Below, in pieces: positions 1-13,474 of a DNA stretch of 63,701 bases. Position 1 is the first letter of the stretch. Every line of letters starts with the position of its first letter. Origin of the DNA: Staphylococcus nepalensis (lineage in GTDB: Bacteria; Bacillota; Bacilli; Staphylococcales; Staphylococcaceae); assembly GCF_014635045.1 (NCBI RefSeq), contig NZ_BMCF01000011.1:1-63701 (forward strand), given 5' to 3'. Position numbers and translations under genes: made by a program. A model generated the notes under the pieces. The model did not search any database. It was not told the origin of the DNA and saw only the letters and a program-made list of their open reading frames with translations.

Positions 1-492
1 TTCACGTTGTGCAATTGCTTGTAAATGTGAATTAACGTTTACTGATGAACCACTTGAAGCTTCATTTGAGCTTGATGATTGAGTTGAAGCTTTTGTTGTA
101 GCTTCTTGTTTTGGTTGTTGTGTTTGTTCAGTTTGGGGCGCAGCTTGTTGAGCTGGTTGTTCAGTTGATGCTTGCTCAGTTTGTTGTGGTTGTTCTTCAG
201 TAGTAGATTGTTCTGATGAAACGTCGCTTGAACTAGAACCTTCGCCAAAGCTCCATGACCAATTTTGGCCATCTGATTCAAAATTGAAATTTTGTCCATT
301 ATGATTAAAGTTATAGTTATATGCACCCTCTTGAACTGGAGATGCATCTAATTGTTCTGGATTAGATTGTGCTAATTGTGCTAATTGTGCTTTGTCAACG
401 CCTTGTTCGGCTGCGTCTACTGAGTTTCCTGCTGCGAATCCTGTAACGCCTAAACCTACTGCTAATGTTGATGCTAATACTGTTTTTTTCAT
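1..492 (-). CDS. sceD: SceD-type lytic transglycosylase (N-terminal part; cut by window edge)
   Basis: Secreted muralytic enzyme that cleaves peptidoglycan glycan strands. Only the first 164 residues lie in the window and the C-terminal catalytic domain is off the left edge. Visible are a signal peptide (Lys-Lys near the start, hydrophobic core, likely cleavage around VDAA at residues 25-28), a conserved N-terminal region rich in YNYNF/WSWSF motifs, a long low-complexity Ser/Gln/Thr/Glu linker, and the beginning of the catalytic domain (SSVNVNSHL followed by IAQRE). That last motif separates SceD from its paralogue IsaA. The start is preceded by AGGAGG about 10 bases upstream. An upstream WalR-type box suggests control by the essential cell-wall two-component system WalKR. 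Family assignment is confident; the linker is unusually Gln/Thr-rich but such linkers vary between species. Confidence 0.88.
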   Translation of the reverse strand, partial: MKKTVLASTLAVGLGVTGFAAGNSVDAAEQGVDKAQLAQLAQSNPEQLDASPVQEGAYNYNFNHNGQNFNFESDGQNWSWSFGEGSSSSDVSSEQSTTEEQPQQTEQASTEQPAQQAAPQTEQTQQPKQEATTKASTQSSSSNEASSGSSVNVNSHLQAIAQRE

Positions 493-912
493 TGTTAATA
501 ATTCCTCCTATAAGGTAAATAATTTTTAGTTATGATTAATTTGCAAGTACAACTATAACATCTAAAAAATAGTAGTAGGTTACAGTCAAATAAAAAAGTG
601 TATACTTTCTTTACATGCTAGTTACATTTATCCAAAGTTATAATAGTCTAACTTTATTCTAAAAAACTGTTATGAAAGTGCTTTTGCTTAATATGGAAAA
701 TTATCTAATGTAATACATTTGTAATTTGTCTGATTATTCTGTTATATTAGATATCAATATTGGCTAAATTATGTATTAAGCTATTCCTATCTAAACGAAA
801 TAAATATTAAGTTAGAAGGAATAGCCTGATAGAAGTATAATTTAATAGTAGGATATAATGTATATTAGATTTGATGGGTTATATTAAAGGGGAGTTAGGT
901 GTGGATGGCATT
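493..912. other. Intergenic region between ssb and sceD
   Basis: About 420 bases without a coding frame. It carries the sceD promoter region, including the WalR-type box at 610-626, and an inverted repeat with 9-bp arms at 780-788 and 817-825 (GCTATTCCT / AGGAATAGC). The repeat lies downstream of ssb but lacks a T tract, so I would not call it a terminator. Nothing else recognisable. Confidence 0.6.
610..626 (-). promoter_or_regulatory. Candidate WalR (YycF) binding site of sceD
   Basis: On the minus strand the sequence reads TGTAAC-N5-TGTAAA, matching the direct-repeat consensus TGTWAH-N5-TGTWAH of the WalKR regulator. It lies about 120 bases upstream of the sceD start codon. SceD-type transglycosylases are known WalR targets in staphylococci. 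A third TGTAAC occurs about 20 bases further downstream, towards the gene. Confidence 0.7.
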
Positions 913-1332
913 TTATACAATTTCATATATATCATTTTCTTCTAAATGGAATTCACTTATAGATGGTTCATTTGTTTCTATAGTCGGTGGTTCAAAAAAT
1001 GCTTCTGTTTCCTTTTTAATACGTGGGGACATGAATTGAATGGTTTCAATAAAAAGCTCTGATACAAAGTGCATCTGTCCTTCTTTTTCAAATTTACGTG
1101 ATTGCATCTGTCCTGTTATACCAACAAGTGAACCTTGGCTGATATATTTTTCAACATTATTAGCCATTTTTCCAAAAGCTTTACAAAATAAATAATCACA
1201 AACAATATTTTGATTTTTATCCTTATAATTTCTAGATACAGCTACACAAAATGTGGCTCGTTTATTCCCCTCCTTCTCATATATTTTAGGGTCCTTTGTT
1301 AGTCGCCCTACAATGACAATGCTATTAATCAT
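913..1332 (-). CDS. ssb: Single-stranded DNA-binding protein paralogue (SsbB-like)
   Basis: An OB-fold SSB of 139 residues. The N-terminal core (MINSIVIVGRLTKDP, then FCVAVSRNYK and CDYLFCKAFGKMAN) matches the bacterial SSB family. The C-terminal acidic part is short and lacks the usual DDDIPF-type tail, ending in NDIYEIV. Housekeeping SSB is normally encoded between rpsF and rpsR, so this stand-alone copy is a paralogue, comparable to competence-associated SsbB. AAAGGAGGTGA precedes the start. A promoter TTGACG-17-TATGAT sits upstream, and an AAAA-N5-TTTT dyad (1382-1394) overlaps its -35 box, which resembles half of a ComK site. The competence role is inferred only. Confidence 0.88.
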   Translation of the reverse strand: MINSIVIVGRLTKDPKIYEKEGNKRATFCVAVSRNYKDKNQNIVCDYLFCKAFGKMANNVEKYISQGSLVGITGQMQSRKFEKEGQMHFVSELFIETIQFMSPRIKKETEAFFEPPTIETNEPSISEFHLEENDIYEIV

Positions 1333-1354
1333 ACGTCACCTCCTTTATAAACTA

Positions 1355-1383
1355 ATCATAAAAAATTTACCCATACGCGTCAA
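1355..1383 (-). promoter_or_regulatory. Promoter of the ssb paralogue
   Basis: Minus-strand TTGACG (1378-1383) and TATGAT (1355-1360) are separated by 17 bases, about 25 bases before the start codon. An AT-box AAAA-N5-TTTT at 1382-1394 abuts the -35 element. Confidence 0.55.
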
Positions 1384-1521
1384 AATACAATTTTAAATAT
1401 TTCAAAAAGTAATCACCTACTAAATTTTACTTTTTTTACCTTTCTAACATAAAATTACGTTATAATGATTATATAAATAAATTTTTTGTAGAATTTAAAT
1501 TAATTAATTGGATGTGAGACG

Positions 1522-1962
1522 ATGAAAACATTTAAAGCCGTTCGATTTCAAATCGTATCAGAGAATGGTGGTGTTACTGAATACGAATTAGAAGATGGTG
1601 TCATTATCAATAAGGAAAACAGTGGCACTGGCTGGTTGCTTGAAATCGTCATTTCAGATTATCATTATGAAACTATGAAAAAATATATGGAAGATGAAAC
1701 ATTATTAGATATACGCGTAGTAATCACTAGACCTGCTAACGATCCTGCATTGTTTGATGCAACTATCAAAAATATTATTCAGTTAAATCATACAATCTCT
1801 GTGGTTTGTGAATGTCATATCTATACTTTAAGACAAGTTTATGCAGAAAGTTTATTAGAACAATTAATCGATGAAGGCTTAACTGGTGACACATTGAAAA
1901 AATCATTTAACCGAATGATGCAATCTAAACCAAGATTAAAAGATGAAAAAATAGATAAATAA
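1522..1962 (+). CDS. ywpF: YwpF family protein
   Basis: A protein of 146 residues beginning MKTFKAVRFQIVSE and resembling the YwpF family of Firmicutes, whose biochemical role is unknown. It is mostly soluble, with an acidic N-terminal half and a basic C-terminus (SKPRLKDEKIDK). It is transcribed away from ssb and faces the fabZ-murA operon. A TATAAT at 1461-1466 could be its -10 element. The ribosome site is weak (GGATGTGAG). Conservation of this gene at this place in staphylococci supports it as real. Confidence 0.75.
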   Translation: MKTFKAVRFQIVSENGGVTEYELEDGVIINKENSGTGWLLEIVISDYHYETMKKYMEDETLLDIRVVITRPANDPALFDATIKNIIQLNHTISVVCECHIYTLRQVYAESLLEQLIDEGLTGDTLKKSFNRMMQSKPRLKDEKIDK

Positions 1963-1970
1963 AAATGAAC

Positions 1971-2001
1971 GAGCCCAAGACGTTGTTTACGTCTCGGGCT
2001 C
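1971..2001 (+). terminator. Hairpin after ywpF (GAGAC/GTCTC family)
   Basis: Twelve-base arms GAGCCCAAGACG and CGTCTCGGGCTC with one mismatch enclose a 7-base loop, directly after the ywpF stop codon. No T tract follows, so termination is uncertain. Similar GAGAC-containing hairpins occur at 25444 and 41192. Confidence 0.5.
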
Positions 2002-2045
2002 GAATATTACATAGATGTTAGCTGACTAGTATGAAAATATACTTA

Positions 2046-2075
2046 TAAAAAGAGGCCTGATTGGGTCTCTTTTTA
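2046..2075. terminator. Bidirectional terminator between ywpF and fabZ
   Basis: AAAAAGAGGCC, loop, GGGTCTCTTTTT: an inverted repeat with A tract on one side and T tract on the other, between the convergent genes ywpF and fabZ. Confidence 0.65.
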
Positions 2076-2231
2076 TTTAAAGAACTACTATTTTCTAAAG
2101 TTAAAGTGTGCTCATTTCTATGAAGATTGGTAGTTCTTACACAAATATTTTAGCTCTTGTATGTTTTTAGTCACCTTTACTATGGTAGGAGGACGAACTA
2201 TTTTAGAAAACATAAATTTATGTTCTAGCCA

Positions 2232-2672
2232 TTATTGTTTATCTTGAAGTGCAAAAGTTAACTCACAGCTACAAGCTAATTGTCCATCTACGGTTGCTTT
2301 AGCAGTGCCTTTGCCAATAGGACCTCTAAGTTTAGTTATTTCAACTTCTAAACGTAATGTATCTCCAGGTGTTACTTGTTTTTTAAATCGGCATTTATCA
2401 ATACCAGCAAATAATGCAAGTTTGCCTTTATTCGCTTCACTATTTAACATTGCAACAGCTCCTGTCTGAGCTAAAGCTTCAGTGATTAATACGCCAGGCA
2501 TCACAGCATACTCTGGGAAATGCCCTTGGAAAAATGGTTCATTACCTGAAACTTGTTTAATTGCTACACATCGTTGACCTTCTTCATATTCTACTACTCG
2601 ATCAATCAATAAGAATGGTTGTCTATGCGGAATAATCTCTTTAATTTGATTATAGTCAAAAATTGTTTCCAT
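2232..2672 (-). CDS. fabZ: 3-hydroxyacyl-[acyl-carrier-protein] dehydratase FabZ
   Basis: Cytosolic enzyme of type II fatty-acid synthesis that dehydrates 3-hydroxyacyl-ACP to trans-2-enoyl-ACP. It has 146 residues, the normal length. The hot-dog signature is present: [19 protein letters not shown] with catalytic His51 and Glu65. It lies 57 bases downstream of murA on the same strand, so the two are probably co-transcribed, linking lipid and wall precursor supply. The start has a GGAGGAAA ribosome site. No anomaly seen. Confidence 0.97.
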   Translation of the reverse strand: METIFDYNQIKEIIPHRQPFLLIDRVVEYEEGQRCVAIKQVSGNEPFFQGHFPEYAVMPGVLITEALAQTGAVAMLNSEANKGKLALFAGIDKCRFKKQVTPGDTLRLEVEITKLRGPIGKGTAKATVDGQLACSCELTFALQDKQ

Positions 2673-2729
2673 ATTTTGTTTCCTCCAACTTTGTTGCTAT
2701 TATGTTAATCCTGTTAATGTATTATATCG

Positions 2730-3995
2730 TTAATCTTGTGTTCTTTTGATATCTGCACCTAATGATTTTAATTTACCATGTAAATCAACATATCCTCTAT
2801 CTAAATGTTTCAACTCAGTAACGTACGTTGTCCCATCAGCTACGAGTCCTGCTAAAATAAGTGCTGCTGCTGCACGTAAGTCTGTGGCTTTGACTTGAGC
2901 ACCTTGAAGTTCACTTTTACCTTCAATTTTAGCACTTCTACCTTCCACAGTAATTTTAGCATTCATTCGTTTGAATTCTCCAACGTGCATAAATCTATTT
3001 TCAAAAACTGTTTCAGTCACTACTTTATGGCCATCTGCAGTTAGTAATAAAGCCATCATTTGAGACTGCATATCAGTAGGGAAGCCTGGGTGTGGCAATG
3101 TTTTAATATCAACTGGTTTCAATGAATTTTCTACACTGACACGGATTGCATCATCTAGGTACTCTAAATGAACGCCCATTTCCTCAAGTTTATAAACTAA
3201 GCTAGTCATATGCTCTTTAATCGCGCCATTAACTAGCACATTACCTCTTGTGATTGCACCAGCAATAAGTAAGGTACCTGCTTCAATTCTATCAGGTATA
3301 ATTGAATGTGTTACCCCTCGTAAAGTCTCTACACCTTCAATCGTAATTGTATCAGTACCAGCGCCTAATACATTACCCCCCATTTCATTGATATAATTAG
3401 CTAAATCAACAATTTCTGGTTCGCGCGCTACGTTTTCTAATACGGTTTTACCTTTAGCTAAAGAGGCAGCCATAATAATATTTTGCGTTGCACCCACACT
3501 AGGAAAATCTAAGTGAATCGTTGCGCCTTTTAACCCGTTAGTTGTACTAGCATAAATAAAGCCACCATCCATATGGATTTCTGCACCTAGCTCTTCAAAG
3601 CCTTTGATATGTTGTTCAATTGGTCTTGAACCAATGGCACAACCACCTGGCAAAGCAACTTTGGCATGCCCTAAACGAGCTAACAACGGCCCCATAACAA
3701 GAATACTTGCTCTCATCTTGCTCACGTACTCATATGGTGCTTCTTCATTTAATTGTTTGGTTGCATCTACAGTAACGATTTCTTTATCTTTATCATACGA
3801 AACATCTGCATTTAATGTTGATATTACGTTATTAATTGTTTCTACGTCACTAAGTGCTGGTACATTTTGTAATTCACTAACGCCTTCCGACGCTAATAGT
3901 GACGCTGTTAATACTGGTAACACAGCATTTTTAGCTCCTGAAACTTTAACTTCACCAATTAATTTTTTACCACCATTAATTTCTATCTTATCCAT
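2730..3995 (-). CDS. murA: UDP-N-acetylglucosamine 1-carboxyvinyltransferase MurA
   Basis: First committed step of peptidoglycan synthesis: transfer of enolpyruvate from PEP to UDP-GlcNAc in the cytoplasm. 421 residues, full length. The active-site loop reads [11 protein letters not shown] with Cys119, the residue alkylated by fosfomycin; KNA at 22-24 near the N-terminus binds substrate. Low-GC Gram-positives carry two copies, and this one, adjacent to fabZ and upstream of the ATP synthase operon, corresponds to staphylococcal MurA (MurA1). The second copy (MurZ) is at 23904-25163. GGAGGATTTAAG precedes the ATG. Confidence 0.97.
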   Translation of the reverse strand: MDKIEINGGKKLIGEVKVSGAKNAVLPVLTASLLASEGVSELQNVPALSDVETINNVISTLNADVSYDKDKEIVTVDATKQLNEEAPYEYVSKMRASILVMGPLLARLGHAKVALPGGCAIGSRPIEQHIKGFEELGAEIHMDGGFIYASTTNGLKGATIHLDFPSVGATQNIIMAASLAKGKTVLENVAREPEIVDLANYINEMGGNVLGAGTDTITIEGVETLRGVTHSIIPDRIEAGTLLIAGAITRGNVLVNGAIKEHMTSLVYKLEEMGVHLEYLDDAIRVSVENSLKPVDIKTLPHPGFPTDMQSQMMALLLTADGHKVVTETVFENRFMHVGEFKRMNAKITVEGRSAKIEGKSELQGAQVKATDLRAAAALILAGLVADGTTYVTELKHLDRGYVDLHGKLKSLGADIKRTQD

Positions 3996-4094
3996 CTTAA
4001 ATCCTCCACTTAACTACTTATAAATTGCCATTATTTTAATCAAACGTACTACTAAATTATATCGATAAACATCAATGATATACAATTATTTGAA

Positions 4095-4328
4095 TTATTG
4101 TGCTAAATATTTTATTTGTGTAGAAAATTGTAGCAAATCTACAATAAAATTACTTACTGATGTTCCGATTAATATTGCCAAAAATATCATACAAATTTGA
4201 ACTTGTAACGGATACCCTTTTTTAAAAAATTGTTCTAATCTCACTGCATTAAGCGCCCAATAAGCGATACAAATACAAAACAAATGTAATATGAGATGTA
4301 CAATTGAAAACTGCCCTAAATATTCCAT
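4095..4328 (-). CDS. ywzB: DUF1146 family membrane protein (YwzB-like)
   Basis: A 77-residue protein with two hydrophobic helices (about 10-27 and 43-65) flanking a short basic segment RLEQFFKKGYP. It matches the DUF1146/YwzB family found between the atp operon and murA in many Firmicutes; its function is unknown. AAGGAGAATGAC precedes the ATG. It lies about 100 bases upstream of murA on the same strand and may be cotranscribed with it. Confidence 0.78.
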   Translation of the reverse strand: MEYLGQFSIVHLILHLFCICIAYWALNAVRLEQFFKKGYPLQVQICMIFLAILIGTSVSNFIVDLLQFSTQIKYLAQ

Positions 4329-4720
4329 AAGTCATTCTCCTTGATAAACACTATTTATATATTTTACACGAAAGACATAGTAAAAGATACTTAAGAATGA
4401 GATAAACATCTTGTAAATGATAAATGTTTGATTAACTGATACTTTCCCTTTATGGATATGTTTTATGCATAACTATTGTAATTAAATAATGATGGTTATT
4501 TTGTAAATTGACTACGTATCATGATGTATCTTTCAAACGGTTAGTAACAATGCAATCGAAACGAAATTATAGTTTTAATTTAGCTATTACGATATTGAAA
4601 AACTTAAATCCAGCAATGTTTCATTACAACCACCTACTGAACATAGTATATTTATAACCGAGATATTATTTCTGACTTGTTCTCAAAAAAAAGAAGCCCT
4701 AAAAGGGACTTCTTTACGCA
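4329..4720. other. Intergenic region between atpC and the DUF1146 gene
   Basis: About 390 AT-rich bases. The left-hand side should hold the promoter for ywzB-murA-fabZ, and the right-hand end carries the atp terminator at 4689-4714. No coding frame and no further structure recognised. Confidence 0.5.
4689..4714 (-). terminator. Terminator of the atp operon
   Basis: On the minus strand AAGAAGTCCCT, a short loop, and AGGGCTTCTT followed by a run of T, immediately after the atpC stop codon. One base is bulged in the stem. Confidence 0.85.
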
Positions 4721-5125
4721 TTATTGTAATTCAGCGACACGAAGACGGTTATTAGCACGATCTAATGCGCGTTTGGCTCTATTTATGTCACTGTTATCTT
4801 CTTCACTATTCAAATGAGACTCTGCTCTCGATTTTGCTAACTCTGCTCTAGCTACATCAATCTCCTTAGCAGGCTCTGCAGTTTGAACGATGATTGATAA
4901 TTTATCTTGTCTTACTTCAACAAAACCTTCACTCACTGCAATATATTCTGAACCACCGTCAAAATTAATTTTGGCATAGCCAATTTCAAGTGCTGCAACT
5001 GTTGGAATATGTCCATACATGACACCGATTTCTCCAGCAGTAGTTTGTAATACTGCCAGAGTGACATCTTCTCGGTCGTAAACAGAACCATTAGGAGTGA
5101 CAATATTTAGGCTTAATGTATTCAT
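4721..5125 (-). CDS. atpC: ATP synthase F1 epsilon subunit
   Basis: Central-stalk subunit, 134 residues. It has the N-terminal beta-sandwich (NIVTPNGSVYDREDV, then GEIGVMYGHIPTVAALEIG) and a C-terminal helical hairpin (about 85-134) that can inhibit ATP hydrolysis. It is the last gene of the operon, 18 bases after atpD, and is followed by the terminator. Length and motifs are normal. Confidence 0.97.
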   Translation of the reverse strand: MNTLSLNIVTPNGSVYDREDVTLAVLQTTAGEIGVMYGHIPTVAALEIGYAKINFDGGSEYIAVSEGFVEVRQDKLSIIVQTAEPAKEIDVARAELAKSRAESHLNSEEDNSDINRAKRALDRANNRLRVAELQ

Positions 5126-5143
5126 TATCCATACCTCCTAATT

Positions 5144-7462
<2,319 letters not shown>

Positions 7463-7474
7463 CTACATTAACTA

Positions 7475-8989
<1,515 letters not shown>

Positions 8990-9009
8990 CTATGTCACTC
9001 CTCCGATTT

Positions 9010-9549
9010 TTATTTCACTCTAATAAATTGCTTTTCAAGTTTTGCAAGATCATTTTTAATACTTGCATCCATCACTTTTGTACCAACCTTAACACGGATA
9101 CCTCCGATAAGATCTGGGTTTACTTCATTTGATATCTTTAATTTTGAAAGTTTTGTACGTGACTTTATAATTGAATCAATACTTGTTAATTCATCCTCGG
9201 ATAATTCATAAACTGATTCAATAACAGCAAAATCTTGATTATAATGCTGATTAAACAATGTTTCGAAAGCTATAAATATTTCGTGTATATATGCAAGATG
9301 GCGATTACTCGCAAGAACCATTAACATATTTTGCAAATATTGATTAGCTTGCCCAAAAATGATAGCTACAAAACGATTGCGCTGTGTCACATCTTGTTGA
9401 GGGTCAGTATCTAATTCTTTTAAGTTTTCTAATTCAGGTTGTACTGCTTGGTCAATTGTTGAAAATTCTTCATACATTAGATCGAGCATTTCTTTTTCCT
9501 TAGCAGTATCAAATAACGCTTTGGCATATTTTTTTGCTACGTTAGCCAT
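9010..9549 (-). CDS. atpH: ATP synthase F1 delta subunit
   Basis: Peripheral-stalk subunit joining F1 to the b subunits, 179 residues. Begins [14 protein letters not shown] and ends in the OSCP/delta signature (NPDLIGGIRVKVGTKVMDASIKNDL). Its ATG overlaps the atpF stop codon by one base (TAATG), which suggests translational coupling of the two peripheral-stalk proteins. Confidence 0.97.
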   Translation of the reverse strand: MANVAKKYAKALFDTAKEKEMLDLMYEEFSTIDQAVQPELENLKELDTDPQQDVTQRNRFVAIIFGQANQYLQNMLMVLASNRHLAYIHEIFIAFETLFNQHYNQDFAVIESVYELSEDELTSIDSIIKSRTKLSKLKISNEVNPDLIGGIRVKVGTKVMDASIKNDLAKLEKQFIRVK

Positions 9550-10082
9550 TATTTATCGCCCGCCTCTTTAATGTACTTTTCAACTAATTCTTTTTGATCT
9601 TTTTCTGAGATTTCTTTTTGAAGTACTTTTGAAGCAATCAGTACTGAAAGCTCAGAAACTTGATTATTAATATCTGCAAGTGCACGTTCTTTTTCACTAT
9701 TAATTTCATTTTGAGCAGTTTCAATCATACCATTTGCTCTGATGTTAGCTTCATGAATGATTTCTTCATGTTGTTTACGCGCTTGAACCTTAGATTCTTC
9801 TAATATTTTATGAACCTCTTCTTGGGTTTCTTTTAAAGTTTGTTTATTTTGTGCTTCTAATTTCTGTGCATTTAATTTAGCTTGCTCAGCGTCGTCGATA
9901 TCTTTATTAATATCGCGTTCACGTTGGTCCATTACATCCTTAAGTGGGCCCCACGCAAATTTTTTCAATAAGGTTAATAAAACGATAAACGTTATAAGTG
10001 TAACGAAGATGGTCCCCCATCCAACGCCACCGCCACTGGCTGCACCAAGCACGAACATATTTGTCGTAGCAGTCACTTCCAT
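9549..10082 (-). CDS. atpF: ATP synthase Fo b subunit
   Basis: Membrane-anchored stator subunit, 177 residues from the chosen start. There is one transmembrane segment (about 16-36, [16 protein letters not shown]) followed by a long charged coiled coil. An in-frame ATG lies 15 bases upstream, but it has no ribosome site; the ATG at 10082 is preceded by AAAGGAG six bases away, so I start there. The N-terminus carries the motif [11 protein letters not shown] before the membrane helix. The stop overlaps the atpH start. Confidence 0.95.
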   Translation of the reverse strand: MEVTATTNMFVLGAASGGGVGWGTIFVTLITFIVLLTLLKKFAWGPLKDVMDQRERDINKDIDDAEQAKLNAQKLEAQNKQTLKETQEEVHKILEESKVQARKQHEEIIHEANIRANGMIETAQNEINSEKERALADINNQVSELSVLIASKVLQKEISEKDQKELVEKYIKEAGDK

Positions 10083-10173
10083 AGACACTCCTTTCATACG
10101 ATATGGTTATAAGACATTTTGATAAAAACGAACGGCGAAAGCCGATAAGACCTCGCCATAAATACTAGTTTAA

Positions 10174-10383
<210 letters not shown>

Positions 10384-10420
10384 AAAATCCTCCTAATTAT
10401 TTCTTTTTTAATTTTTTAAC

Positions 10421-11149
<729 letters not shown>

Positions 11150-11170
11150 TCACCTCTTTCATTATAAAAT

Positions 11171-11521
11171 TTATTTCTTGTGTAAAAATGGTTTGAAAAC
11201 AATTAAAACATAAGAAATCATTAAACCAACAACTACTCCAATCACGTTTATATAATCTTTATAAAAATACCATAATGTACAAGCTAAAATCACAATCAAA
11301 TATCTCCATATGTTGCCCGTTGAAATATGTATGTTGTCTTCTTCTTTTGCTCTCGCCAAATAATATTCAAAAGTAAAAGTAATGCATAGTGATCCACTTG
11401 TACCTATTAAAAGACCTAATATAAACTCGGAGTATGTGAAAATAAACACAATAACTAGCACAATGATACTGTATAAATAGTATTGAATGTACTGGTTAAA
11501 AATGATGTTGAAACGTTTCAT
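11171..11521 (-). CDS. atpI: ATP synthase accessory protein AtpI
   Basis: Small membrane protein, 116 residues from the selected ATG, with four hydrophobic segments. AtpI assists c-ring assembly and/or ion supply. The frame is open for 16 codons further upstream, but that extension is charged, has no ribosome site, and would overlong the protein; the ATG at 11521 has an AGG-type site and gives the usual length. It is the first gene of the operon. Confidence 0.85.
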   Translation of the reverse strand: MKRFNIIFNQYIQYYLYSIIVLVIVFIFTYSEFILGLLIGTSGSLCITFTFEYYLARAKEEDNIHISTGNIWRYLIVILACTLWYFYKDYINVIGVVVGLMISYVLIVFKPFLHKK

Positions 11522-11582
11522 TTCAGTGCCTCGTTTCACCTTATCTTTCGTATATGAAAACCATTCCAATCATACAATTTTA

Positions 11583-11611
11583 ATAATAATATAGGGTAGT
11601 TAACGTGTCAA
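11583..11611 (-). promoter_or_regulatory. Promoter of the atp operon
   Basis: Minus-strand TTGACA (11606-11611), 17-base spacer, TATTAT (11583-11588), about 65 bases before atpI. The -35 box is a perfect consensus, in keeping with strong constitutive expression. Confidence 0.65.
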
Positions 11612-11675
11612 TTCTATTCAAATTGTAATTCAATTTTTTACACAAATGTCACAAAAATGACACATTAAACTATTA

Positions 11676-12806
11676 TTATTTGAAAGATGAAGGTTTTTTA
11701 TCAATTAGTCCAAAAAAATACTTAATATTTTGACAAATTCTGTTGGCTGCGTCGCCATCGCCATACGGATTTCGTGCTGTGCTCATTGTCTTATACAAAT
11801 TTTTGTTGTCTAATAAAGCTTTTGTTGCTTCGAATATGTTGTTTTCGTTTGTACCTACAATTTTAAGTGTCCCCGCTTCGACACCTTCAGGCCTTTCTGT
11901 TACATCCCTTAATACAAGCACTGGTTTACCTAATGAAGGTGCTTCTTCTTGAACACCACCAGAATCCGTTAAAATTAGATAAGATTGGTGGGCAAAATTA
12001 TGGAAGTCTACCACCTCTAACGGTTCTACCAGTTCAATACGAGCATGATTAGATAAATAATAATCTGCAATGGCTCGTACTTTAGGATTTTTATGTACTG
12101 GGTAAACAACAACAACATCATCATAAGTATCGACAATAGCTCGTACTGCCTTAAAAATATGAGACATAGGCGCTCCAATATTTTCTCGCCTATGCGCTGT
12201 CAATAAGATAATACGTTTATCTTTATGCTTATCAATTATTTCTGAATGATAATCTTTGTGAATTGTTGTTTTCATAGCATCAATAGCTGTGTTCCCTGTT
12301 ACTACAATAGCATCCTTTGGCTTATTTTCAGAAATTAAATTTTTTGCAGCATTATTAGTAGGAGCAAAGTTCAAATCAGCCATTACTCCTACCATTTGTC
12401 TATTCATTTCTTCAGGAAATGGAGCATATTTATCCCAAGTACGTAAGCCTGCTTCAACATGGCCTATTGGTACTTGATTATATAATGCTGCTAAACTTCC
12501 AGCGAATGTGCTCATCGTATCACCATGAACAAGTATCATATCTGGTTGTTCTTCTTTAATGACCCCCTCTAATCGAATGAGTATACGGGAAGTGATTTCT
12601 GATAATGATTGACCTTGCTTCATAATGTTTAGATCATAATTAGGGGTTATATTAAAGCTAGTCAAAACAGAATCTAACATTTCTCTATGTTGTGCCGTTA
12701 CAACCACGATTGGCTCTAATTCGACATCATTCTCTAATTCTAAAACAAGAGGCGCCATTTTTATCGCTTCAGGACGCGTCCCAAAGACAGTCATAATTTT
12801 TTTCAT
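11676..12806 (-). CDS. mnaA: UDP-N-acetylglucosamine 2-epimerase (non-hydrolysing)
   Basis: Interconverts UDP-GlcNAc and UDP-ManNAc in the cytosol, supplying the linkage unit of wall teichoic acid and capsule precursors. 376 residues from MKKIMTVFGTRPEAIKMAPL; the frame extends 19 codons upstream into upp, but GGAGTGGAGTAAT precedes the ATG at 12806. Diagnostic motifs include LVHGDTMSTFAGSLAA, GHVEAGLRT, TAHRRENIG and SDSGGVQEEAPSLGKPVLV. It lies 22 bases after upp on the same strand. Staphylococci often have a second copy in capsule loci; this is the housekeeping copy. Confidence 0.95.
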   Translation of the reverse strand: MKKIMTVFGTRPEAIKMAPLVLELENDVELEPIVVVTAQHREMLDSVLTSFNITPNYDLNIMKQGQSLSEITSRILIRLEGVIKEEQPDMILVHGDTMSTFAGSLAALYNQVPIGHVEAGLRTWDKYAPFPEEMNRQMVGVMADLNFAPTNNAAKNLISENKPKDAIVVTGNTAIDAMKTTIHKDYHSEIIDKHKDKRIILLTAHRRENIGAPMSHIFKAVRAIVDTYDDVVVVYPVHKNPKVRAIADYYLSNHARIELVEPLEVVDFHNFAHQSYLILTDSGGVQEEAPSLGKPVLVLRDVTERPEGVEAGTLKIVGTNENNIFEATKALLDNKNLYKTMSTARNPYGDGDAANRICQNIKYFFGLIDKKPSSFK

Positions 12807-12828
12807 ATTACTCCACTCCTGGGCCAAA

Positions 12829-13458
12829 CTATTTTGTACCGAATAAACGGTCGCCAGCATCACCTAAACCAGGTGTAATATAAGCATGGTCATCTAATTT
12901 TTCGTCTAATGCCGCAATATAAATATCTACATCTTCATGTGCTTCTTGTAATTTTTCTACACCCTCTGGTGCTGCAATAAGACACATAAATCGAATATGT
13001 CTAGCGCCACGTTTTTTAAGGGAATTAATCGCTTCGATGGCAGATGCGCCTGTAGCTAGCATTGGATCAACCACAACAATCTCTCTTTCTTCAATATCTT
13101 GTGGCAATTTCACAAAGTATTCAACCGCTTCTAAAGTCTCTGGGTCTCTATATAAACCAACATGGCCTATTCTAGCCGCTGGCACTAAATTCAAGATGCC
13201 TTGAGTCATACCTAACCCTGCTCTAAGAATTGGAATAAATGCCAATTTTTTTCCAGTTAGTCTTTGAGCAATCATTTTAGTTACTGGTGTTTCAATTTCT
13301 ACATCCTGTAATTCTAAATTTCTAGTCACTTCATAAGCCATTAGCATACCGACTTCATCTACAAGCTCTCTAAACTCCTTTGTACCTGTATGTACATCTC
13401 GAATGTAACTTAATTTATGTTGAATAAGTGGGTGATCAAAAACATGTACGTTGCTCAT
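12829..13458 (-). CDS. upp: Uracil phosphoribosyltransferase
   Basis: Pyrimidine salvage: uracil plus PRPP gives UMP. 209 residues from [17 protein letters not shown]; the frame is open five codons further but AATTGGAGGAAGTAATT places the ribosome site for the ATG at 13458. PRPP-binding signature [16 protein letters not shown] and the uracil-binding end [17 protein letters not shown] are present. It lies 17 bases downstream of glyA, as in many Firmicutes. Confidence 0.97.
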   Translation of the reverse strand: MSNVHVFDHPLIQHKLSYIRDVHTGTKEFRELVDEVGMLMAYEVTRNLELQDVEIETPVTKMIAQRLTGKKLAFIPILRAGLGMTQGILNLVPAARIGHVGLYRDPETLEAVEYFVKLPQDIEEREIVVVDPMLATGASAIEAINSLKKRGARHIRFMCLIAAPEGVEKLQEAHEDVDIYIAALDEKLDDHAYITPGLGDAGDRLFGTK

Positions 13459-13474
13459 AATTACTTCCTCCAAT

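Noticed and set aside
39..347. Open frame on the minus strand in another phase of sceD
   Set aside because: It is a shadow of the low-complexity Gln/Ser linker; no ribosome site and no protein-like composition.
3604..4023. Antisense frame over murA
   Set aside because: Opposite a well-conserved full-length gene; composition reflects murA codon bias.
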